From contig VZSR01002395.1 of assembly GCA_013398615.1 (NCBI GenBank), forward strand, positions 3,641,609 through 3,705,608: a stretch of 64,000 bases of DNA, in the 5' to 3' direction. Of this stretch, positions 55,746 through 64,000 are shown piece after piece. A model generated the notes under the pieces. That model did not search any database and was not told the origin of the DNA. It saw only the letters and a program-made list of their open reading frames with translations. Source of the DNA: Brachypodius melanocephalos (lineage: Eukaryota; Chordata; Aves; Passeriformes; Pycnonotidae). Position 1 is the first letter of the stretch, and every line of letters starts with the position of its first letter. Made by a program: the position numbers and the translations under genes.

Positions 55746-55794
55746 AGTGAAATTACTTTGGGGGTGCTTCAAGAGGAGAAATTGCTTGCCATGC

Positions 55795-55898
55795 CGTGTA
55801 GGCAAACTGTGGAACTCATTGCTATGGGATACTGTGGATGCTAAAGATTAAATGGGTTTGGAAAGGCTTTAAACAAAGTAATGAAAGCTGTTCCTGAG
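55795..55898 (+). mobile_element. CR1: Ancient CR1-type LINE, ORF2 end
   Basis: AAACTGTGGAACTCATTGC, TATGGGATACTGTGGATGC, AAAGATTAAATGGGTTTGG and AAAGGCTTTAAACAAAG fit the sense-strand end of an old CR1 ORF2 ('tggaactcattgccatgggat...gtggatgc'). The orientation is opposite to the fragment ending 50 bases to its left, so the two were separate insertions or an inverted rearrangement. Confidence 0.65.
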
Positions 55899-55899
55899 C

Positions 55900-57064
55900 T
55901 GTGCGTTGCTGGAAGGCCTTGGGAGGTTGGGATAAACAAAGGGTAAAATGTTATGCTCTGTCTTAAGGTTTCATTGCTGGTTTTGGGGTGCTACCAGCCC
56001 TGCCAGGGGTCATATTGCCATGCACTGCCCTGCACCCATGCCATGCTGTTGGGATGCACTGGGAGCTTGTCCCACTGCTGTGATTCAGGGAGTAGTGTGC
56101 CCATGTCTTCCCCCAGAGCTTGTCTTTCCAGCCTTTCCAGTGTCTGCCTTCCAACCAGCTGGAAAAACAGAGCCCAGCTCTGACTGGAGCGTGTTGGGAA
56201 GCAGAGCCTCAGGAAGCCTGGATGGCAGCAAGGGCTGTATGGATTTCCTGGGATTTGGATGTTAACCAGATGCTGTTTTAGTAACGTTCTGCTCCTCTGG
56301 AGCGTGGGGTGATGCTGGTGACTTTGCTGGAGCACCAGGGTGGTTAATGACACCCCAGCCAGGCTGCACCAGTGCTGTAAACAGCCCTCAGGAAGCAGAA
56401 ATCTCTCTCTTCTCCAAAAATACTGGATTCGACAGCTCCCCTTTTATCTGTTCAGAAAGTGCTGAAGTGTTTTCCAGCTCCTCTTCAAAAGCAGTCCTGC
56501 ACTGCCCAGAGGGGGCTGTGATTCACACGGGGAGCCAGGAAAAAATGATATTCCCCATCTCAGCAGATGTGTGTAAACCACATAAATTCTGATTTCAGCT
56601 CCGCAGTGAGATTCAAATGTGAGGGTGGGAATGTGGTGACAAGGACTCTGTGGGTCACCAGCAGGGTAAAGGTACACAAGAAAGCCGTGACTTCTGGAAG
56701 AGCAGGGTTTGAGGATAGCAATGCTCGGTCCTGGAGCATCTCCAGGGGTGTTTAAAAAGGTAATTGGGGTCTGACTTTCCTGTTTGCCAAGCCTCATGAG
56801 ATGCTCTGTGGTTTTCATAAGAATAATCTGTTATTGAAGATCTTTATAGAACAGTCCCTCTGTTCTTGGGCTTCCAAGTCCCTTTTCCCTTTTCAGCTCA
56901 CCTTATGGAGGGGAGCACTTTCTCCAAAGACCCTGCCTGATTTTAACCCTGTTGAGGCCACTGGAGCACAGCAAGGATTGGGTGGGTTCACAGGTCCTTG
57001 GGGGAGAATGAGGCCACTCCAACATTCAAGGGAAAAGCTGGGATGTGCCTTTTGGTGGGCTTGG
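55900..57064. other. Non-coding interval
   Basis: Overlapping frames of 105-124 codons on both strands are unrecognised. A minus-strand frame (55991-56353) overlaps two plus frames at 55948-56265. No repeat, CpG cluster or simple tract stands out. Confidence 0.5.
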
Positions 57065-57125
57065 ATCATAGAATCCTAGAATAGTTTGGGATGGAAGGGA
57101 CCTTAAAGATCATCTGGCCCCAGTG
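57065..57125 (-). mobile_element. CR1: CR1 LINE, 3' end fragment
   Basis: ATCATAGAATCCTAGAATAG, TTTGGGATGGAAGGGACC and TTAAAGATCATCTGGCCCC are a near-consensus reverse-complement CR1 terminus. It is the least diverged short copy in the window, which suggests a comparatively recent insertion. Confidence 0.93.
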
Positions 57126-60100
57126 TAGGGGTGTGGAGGTGGAATTAGGCAGCAGTGAAGCAGTGCTGGTCATGTTTCCATGGCCATGGTGGGAGGCCAT
57201 GGGCAGTGGGGCCAGGGACAGCTGGGCAAACCAAAAAATTGCTCATCATCTCCCAGATGACGCTCCCAAAAGGAGGGTGGATGTGTCTGAAAGGGACTCA
57301 CGACAGTTATTGCGTCTCTTGAGCCTCTTGAACAAAACATTTGCACGAAGAGATGTCCTTGTTTCAAGAAATAATAAAGCTGGGCAGCTTGCAAGCCATG
57401 TGCTTGCCTTCTCCCTGGTGTTCCTGTGCTTGGCAGTGCCTTTGCTTCTGCAGAAGAAGTGTGGCTTGGTTTTTTAACTCTTGCTGCTCTGTGAAAGAGA
57501 GAAGCCAGAGAATGAACAGTTTGGGATTTTGCAGGGAGTGGACACCAGTCCTCTTTAATCTTGTGTGCTGAAGGTGATCAGAGCTTTTTATATAGACCTT
57601 TATCTGTTGGCAACTTAATTAACTAATGGTCCCAGAAAGCTCTTACAGAACAATTGATTTTATTCACTTCAATATCGTTATCTCTGTCCTATTGGCACCC
57701 AGGCAGCTGTGCAGACTTTTTTGGGTGGCAAAAGCTGGTCATGGCTTTCCTTTCCCAACCCTGTTTTTTTCATCCATAGGGGTTTGTTGTTTTTTTTTTT
57801 TGGATTAGAGATTTAGCTTTAGAGAGAATTAAATCCTCTCTGTCTGTGGCTGCAGCTGTAACAGCCTCAGAGTATGAATGGCACAGGGCAGAGGAAACAT
57901 GATCAGCATTGTTTCACTGCTGCCTTGCCTCACTGTCTGCGCTCCCCACCTGACCCCAGGACACACGTGAGAGCAATACAAGATATTCAGCCCCTCCTCA
58001 CGTTGTGTCTTTCCTTTGCCTCTGGCCTGAACCCTGGCCCTCTGGTTACTAGTTCTTGCAATTTTGCTGGTAGCCCTCCTGGTGGTACATGTCACGTTGA
58101 ACTCTCGTGTCGTGGGTGCATGTGACAGAGAGAATCACAGCCTTTATTTTAATAAAGCTTAATTCCTCTGCCTCCATAAAAAAAAATCTATGTAAGAAGA
58201 CACAGCTGAGCCCTCAGGTCTAGATATGAGAAGGTGGAGGGATGATCTCCCCCCAGGCTGTGTGTGTGTGTATTTTAAGTGCTTTCCCAGCACAGGGGCG
58301 TGGACTCCTGGGGTCATTGGATTCACTGAGACTTCTGCAATAGGGATTGCTGGGGTGGACTGGGATTTGATGAGAATTGAAGCTGGCTGTGGAAAAAAAA
58401 AATTCACCTGAGTCCTCCTCCATCCTCATACTGGGTTGGATTTTGCATCATCTTTGCCAGGATGAGAAGAAATTCATAATGGCAGCTAGGGCCAGAACAA
58501 ACAGCTTTAAGACTTGATGGAAGTCTTTCCCTTTTCCCATCCCTCCAGCTTCCTTGGACACCCCTTCCACCTACCCTTTAACCCAGCACCTCATCACCCT
58601 GCCTGTCAAGCACATCTTCCTCTGGTACCTCTGTCTGTCCCCATTCCCATCCTAAGGCAGCTGTGACCCTACCAGCAGACCCCTTGCTGGGGCTGAGGGG
58701 GGTTGGCTCAGCCCTTCCTGCATGTGGTGCTCTGCAGTAGAGGGAGCTGCTTCTCCTTTCATTAAAACATAATCAAATAGGCCAGCACATATGGTGGCAC
58801 CTCCGTACAAATGAGATTGTGATCCTTCAGACCTGGAAGTGAGAACCACCCCCTTTGCCCCCACAGAGGCTGGGACAACCCAATTTGACTTTCTTAAACA
58901 TTTTGGTCCCTTAGTGGGATGTTCTGGTGGCTGGGGAGATGCTGTTGCTCTGTTTGAAACCCACGAAAGGTCATTTAATCAGTTTGGCTTCCTGTATGGC
59001 TGGGCAAGAGCACCCCAGAAACGTAGTGGGCTGCAGCTCGTGCTTGATATTTATAGAGAAACAGTGCTTTGAAAAGACCCCGTTTTTCAGCCTCTCCTGC
59101 TGTTCTCTAGCTAGGGCTGAGCCTTGCTGTTAATAAGGGAAATGCAGACATCTCTCCACAGTAAAGACAAAAAAAAAAAATCTCCCCTTTGCTTTCCTTC
59201 CCATCTTGTCAGGAGCACCCTGCTGTGCCCCTCTGCTTTCTTCCCATCTCACAGAGGGAATGGATTCTCTCTCTCGGCTGTGCTCCTCTCTAGAGCCCTG
59301 GCTGCTGAGTGTGTCCATGCAGCCACACCATATCCCTTCAGCTGGCTTTCATCAGCAAGCAGAAAGCAAAGTGCAATGGTTTGAGGGGGGAAAGGAGGGG
59401 TTTGGAAGACCCGGGGTTACGTCTCGGTCGTGTTTTGGATTTACAGCGCGGCTTTGGGAAAGTCATTTGTGTGCATCAGCTCTCCGCCTGTAAGCACCAG
59501 TGTGGTCTGACCGACTTCTTCAGTATTAAATGGTGGTTATGTGTTGCTTTTAACCATGTTCCATCCACAGAAGAAAAGAAGTGGGTGTTGAAGCAAGGGT
59601 CACTTTGAAGCTGAGCCTCAGCCGTGTGTGTTTCTCAGGTGCTTTCAGTAATATGACCCATGCTTTGTGTTACAGGCTGCAAATGCTGCAAAAGGCTATT
59701 TTGAGCCCTGGTAGCTTTGACTGAGATCCAGGCTCCTAGCAGCCCTTGCAAAATGAGCCTGACACCCTGTGTTCTGTTGTTCTAATGAAAAAAATGAGTT
59801 TCTTAAGCTTTTGGGGTGTGCTTCGGATAGATGTTTGTGGTCTGAGGTGCCACCAAAAAAGCTGGGGCTCTGGCTCTGCAGGACTCTTCAGATGTGTCAG
59901 AATTCTGATATCATTTTCTCTCTGGAAAATCACTGGCCATATAAGAAACTCAGATGAGAAATTGCTTGGTTAAAAGCTCAAGGGATGCTCCATGGCAAAC
60001 CCAAGGGAGGATCCATTTCCCAAACTTCCTCCTGTCTGCAGGGGCTATTAGGAGATTCATTTATTCTGCTTGAAGCCTGCAGGTGTATTAACACAGGCTC

Positions 60101-61129
60101 TTCTCTTCAGCTGAGATGAGAACAACTTCCCTTTGAATTCCTTTGGGACTGGAGCTGTCTGCCTCCATCATTCACTTTAGGAGTGTAACAGAGGGGAGGG
60201 GGAAAAGCCAGGGGAGCACAAAAGGGTCTTGGTTTGTACTGGACTAGGAAAACCTGCATCGTGGTGAGGATGGGTAAAAAAAACCCACAGTGTCTGAGAG
60301 GTTGCAGAACTCAGGCTGGAGAAAACATGTGGGATGGCTTCTCTGGCTGTTTTCACTTTCCTGTGCCATACTCAGGAAGATTCAAACGCTCCAGGGACCT
60401 GTCCAGTTCTGGTGGGGTCACTCCCACCCTGCAGGTGGATTGGAAGGCTTTCACTCCCTCCTGCACAGGGATTGAAGGGTTCTGCTCCCTGGCTTGTGAG
60501 ACAGAATGACTGCAGTTGCTGTGAGAGAGCAGGAAATCATCTCTGTAAAGCTGTCCAGAAAGCCTTGAATTCAGGTACAAGCCTCATGTTTATAGGAACA
60601 TAAAAGGAACCATGGAAACTAAATATGGGTCAGAGCATCCGCAAATAGAAAAAAAACAGAGGGATTGTAGAGTTACACTAATTTCTCTGCCTTTGGATTT
60701 GCTGTGGTGGTTTCCAACTTGCCTGGGATCCTAAAGGAGGCTTTGGAATCCACAAGAGTAAGGAATATTTTTGGGAAGGCAGAAGACCTCATTTAAGTGT
60801 CTTTTCCACGAGGGTCGTGCTGCTCGGTGGTACAGAAGATGTGCTGCCTGTGACATTCCCACTGAGTCCTAAGGGAGATCAGGCACCTGGAGGAGGAATG
60901 AAGAGCTTCACACGGATCGTTGACATGGAATTTAAACTTTTCTTCCCTCTGTTCCCTTGTTTAGAGGTTTACCCTGTGCAGCTCTGCATGCCCTCCTGGG
61001 CCTGTCGCAATGATTCAGCTGCTCTGCAGTCCTCAGCTTCATCACGGGAAAACTTCTTCACCTAGCTGCTGCCAGCATGCTTTTGGCGACCCTGGGTGTC
61101 CTGTCAGCTGTTACAGGCCATTAAAGGAT
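57126..61129. other. Long non-coding interval, few features
   Basis: It holds T tracts at about 57789-57801, a short (GT)n at 58259-58271 and A runs near 58168, 58392 and 59171. A patch at 59410-59450 keeps a few CpGs (GACCCGGGGTTACGTCTCGG). Frames stay below 130 codons and none is recognised. The stretch 57500-58000 is moderately AT-rich without a definable element. Confidence 0.5.
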
Positions 61130-61400
61130 TTGTTTCTCGGTGTATGAAAAGGCTTAATTCAATTCTCATTCTCTCCTGGCATTCCTCGGAGGTGAGTGCG
61201 TCCCCTCAGCATGAATCCTCCAGTGCCGCTAATTGACTTGAAAGTAGCTCGTGTCTCCTTGGAAATGTCACCCAGCCCTTTTCAAGTGCAATTCCAGGCA
61301 ATCAGGATCAATATGTTTCTTTAGCTAAGGGTATTAGCCCATGACTGACAGCCCTGCGGCATTAGCTTATTCATATGGACTTTCAGATGCTCATTTCTCT
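61130..61400. promoter_or_regulatory. Putative conserved element
   Basis: AAAAGGCTTAATTCAATTC, TCGGAGGTGAGTGCGTCCCC (also a donor-like match near 61191), GTGCCGCTAATTGACTTG, GATCAATATGTTTC and GCGGCATTAGCTTATTCATA are combined in repeat-free DNA. Moderate CpG retention with homeodomain-like cores; unverified. Confidence 0.22.
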
Positions 61401-62754
61401 TCCCTGTCTCAGCCCCAGTCCCAGCAAGGAGGGACAGAGCTTGGAGCAGAGCCATGCCCTGAGCTGTTCCCAGAGCACTGCTGGGCGCTGGGCTGGCTCT
61501 CCCATACCTGCCCCAAACCCATGGGTTGCTCTCATCCCCTGTCTCTCAGCTGAAGTCAAACTGCGTTCCTCCATCCCCTTGCTCATCACATGTTGGCCTC
61601 GAGGTGTTCCACAAAGGACTGGGATGGATTTCTGTGCCTGTGTTGATCACGGTGCTTTGTTTGATAAAAGGAAGGGATGTCAGCATATTTTGGCAGCACC
61701 TTTGCACAGAGAATGCTGCCAGTGTAGCTGTCCCTGCTCAGATGTCAGCAGCAGAGGACTCCCCTTGCTTTCCTCATCGTGTGGCAATTGTGGGGTTGTC
61801 CTGCTGCCCAAAACATTTGGGGTTTTCATCATGTCTTCTGTCAATTAGACATTCTTCTGCTTTCTTGCCTCAAAAAATGTGTGTGAATTCATCTTCCCAG
61901 CACCCTGTGAGGAAGGGGCATGCTGCTCTCTCTGCTTAGAGACAGGGGTGAAAGCACTGGGAAATTAATTTAGAGGAGCTTACAAAAGCACTTGAGACAG
62001 TGAATTCAATCTGAGCCCAGGTGCCCTGTGCTTTCCTTGCCTCTCCTTTCATAAGGCTGCCACAGCTGATGCATCCATTCTGCTCCCCTGGAGAGACCTC
62101 CCATCCCTTCTGCACCCCAACTCTGCCTCTTTCTTTCCTACTTTGGGAAACACTCAGAAGCCTTCCAAGCAGCACCTCAGGAAACAGATCAGAGAATATT
62201 TCATGTTTTCAAAGGCAGAAGCTGAGCTGCTCAGAGACCAAGAGCCACGTCCTAGGCGAGATGACATTTCTCAGGCTCGGTTCTTCTGGGTCCCTGCCAT
62301 CCTGCTACCAAGAGCTCCTCCTGGCATGTTAGAGCTGCAGGGAAAATGAAGGAAGCTCCCAAGCAGCAAACATTAACGTACAGAATGATGAGGTGTGCTG
62401 CCCTGGAGCGTCGAGAGAACTTTGAGGACTTCTATTGCCGTTGTGAATTGGAGTGCAGGGCTGGTGATGGCACATCATCTGCCCCCACCTGGGATTTGTA
62501 ACTGCTGCTGAGGCAGAGGTGGGGAATCTGTCAGGGAGCTGCTGAGAGCACGGTCCCCAAAGGCACATCAAGACAGAAACAAGAAACCCTGGAAGTTTTG
62601 TTGGTTTTTTTAATTTTTTTTCATCCTGTGAGTCTGCCTGGATGCCTGCAGGTGTGTTAGCTTTTCCTGCCCTCTGGAATTAGCCAGGAGGGCATTAGGG
62701 TGCATGCCCTGTGAGACAGCCAGAAGGAGCACATCCCAAACTCCAGCAATCAGA
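61401..62754. other. Non-coding interval
   Basis: Same-strand frames of 157 (61375-61848) and 137 codons (61526-61939) overlap in different registers and are unrecognised. T-rich sequence lies at 62605-62622. No transposon was seen. Confidence 0.5.
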
Positions 62755-63070
62755 GGCAAAGCAACAATTATTAAATTATTAACGCCTCAGCATTTAACGT
62801 GGCAGATCACTTACACCCACAGTTAGATTGTGTGCTCCATTCCAGAGCCCTCAGAGTTGTCACTCAGCATAGATCATGGTGACCTTAGCACTGTGTCAAG
62901 GGGCTTCACTCCATCAGGGATAATGAGCATCTCCCACCGCTTTCTTCCCATCATTCATGTGAGATCCAGAAGTTCATCGTGCAAATGACAAACAGCGTTA
63001 ATTCTCTGCAAATAATTCCTCCAGATGTCCGCGGGATCCCAGCACTCCTTGCCCAGTACTGTAAAATATG
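62755..63070. promoter_or_regulatory. Putative conserved element
   Basis: CAACAATTATTAAATTATTA, ACGCCTCAGCATTTAACGTG, CAAACAGCGTTAATTCTCTG, CAAATAATTCCTCC and ATGTCCGCGGGATCCC form an AT-rich, CpG-retaining block with no repeat identity. Texture resembles other candidates in the window. Confidence 0.28.
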
Positions 63071-64000
63071 TTTGTGTTCCTCCCTATAATTCACCACCAG
63101 ACCCACAAATCTCCCCAAAATCTCTATAAACAAAGCAGGATGCAGAGTGCAGAGGATAATAGTTCTCTGCAAACATGTCTGCGAGTGTCTCTGTGCTCCA
63201 CACTAGAAAAGGAGTGGTGGAAGAGGTCCAGAAGTTTCTTCTCATGTGAGCTGGGTTTGACTGCATTTAGTCTTGCAAATCCAGTGAGTGGGATGGTCTG
63301 AGCCAAGCCTCACAACAAGCACGAGTCATTGTGGGAGGAGAAACTCAGGAGGGATTTTTATGGGTTTGAAAATCAGGTCTGTCGTTCTGGAATGGCTCGA
63401 TCTGGAATGAAACCTCCTGCAAAACATATCTGCATCACCAGGGGACTATCCATGCTTTACCATAGGTCTGCAACTAGTCAGAGTTTGGTTTCTCCAAGCT
63501 TTTCTCAGCTTACTGGATTCCAGATCCAACCAAAACTACACAAAGAGCTGTTTTTCAGGGGGATTTGGGCCACGAAGCACAAGAATTTTGGCTTGGATGA
63601 ATTTGAAGATATGATGCAGGAATTGGCTCCAGCCAGTGTATCTGGCTGGGAACAGGGCAGACACATGATGAGGCAGACAGAAAAATGACTGCATTTTTGA
63701 CTCACACAAGAGGTCATCAGGCAGCTAGGACCCAAATCCAAGGAGGGTGGTGCAAATCCTGGACTCCTTCCCACATTCCAAGTAAAGTTCAGAAGCGTTT
63801 GTGGGTGCCCAGATTGGCCTCAGGCTTGAAAAGCTTCTGATTTAGAAAAGATTTATTTGGTTGGATATGTATAAATGCATGTATTGTTTCATTTAGTTGG
63901 ACATGGACAAAAACAAGGACATCCCAAAACTCTTGCTCCTCTGACTGCTGAGAACACCCAACCATGTGCTCCTACCTCACCTTGGCACCCATCAGGTGCT
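63071..64000. other. Non-coding interval to the window edge
   Basis: A 119-codon plus frame (63329-63688) is fairly mixed in composition (contains FGLDEFEDMMQELAPASVSG) but resembles no family I know and lacks clear splice borders. An AT-rich tail at 63840-63900 (TATGTATAAATGCATG) is unremarkable. Confidence 0.45.

Noticed and set aside
63329..63688. 119-codon plus-strand frame
   Set aside because: Composition is mixed, but no family, no splice borders and no promoter context are visible; cannot be supported as a gene.
1..64000. CRISPR arrays, prokaryotic operons, tRNA/rRNA genes, complete retroviral or LTR elements
   Set aside because: None seen. The repeats are CR1 fragments and simple sequence, and no paired LTRs, cloverleaf-like tRNA or spacer array was recognised by eye.

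Overview
The window looks like unannotated bird nuclear DNA: non-coding, either intronic or intergenic. Three things point to a bird. Every interspersed repeat I can name is a CR1-type LINE fragment, most ending in the avian-style tail (variants of ATTCTATGATTC or its complement). There is no recognisable mammalian Alu, L1 or B element. Repeat density is low, a few percent by eye. G+C is moderate, with scattered CpG-retaining blocks. The species and locus cannot be told from the sequence.

No open reading frame here is recognisable as a protein-coding gene. Reading frames of 170-243 codons exist on both strands (for example 53756-54487 minus, 33827-34510 plus, 35734-36372 plus, 9957-10589 minus), but they show no family motif, signal peptide or repeat architecture I recognise. 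They often overlap other frames of similar length, which is what moderate-G+C non-coding DNA gives by chance. I therefore call no CDS.

Layout: CR1 3' fragments lie near 2.8, 12.7(?), 17.0, 18.9-19.3, 24.5, 39.4, 40.9-41.2, 42.4 and 57.1 kb. An older, inverted CR1 pair lies at 55.3-55.9 kb. A 100-N assembly gap sits at 33507-33606. Small tandem structures are a 17-bp minisatellite at 32.1 kb, a (TA)n tract at 47.2 kb and an imperfect duplication at 23.6 kb. Between the repeats are blocks that look like conserved non-coding or regulatory DNA: AT-rich, rich in TAATTA or octamer-like motifs, or retaining CpG. The clearest are near 7.4, 9.4, 16.5, 19.6, 23.0, 24.2, 29.2, 34.1, 40.5, 46.9-47.4, 52.1-52.4, 55.0 and 62.8 kb.

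The most CpG-dense segment is 42.74-43.11 kb. TATA-like elements next to smaller CpG clusters at 28.3 kb and 30.4 kb, followed by good splice signals (28454, and the exon-like pair 31121-31241 / 31439-31558), are the best candidates for an undescribed transcription unit. This is speculative, because isolated splice consensus matches are expected by chance in 64 kb. No complete new biological system is demonstrable from this sequence alone.
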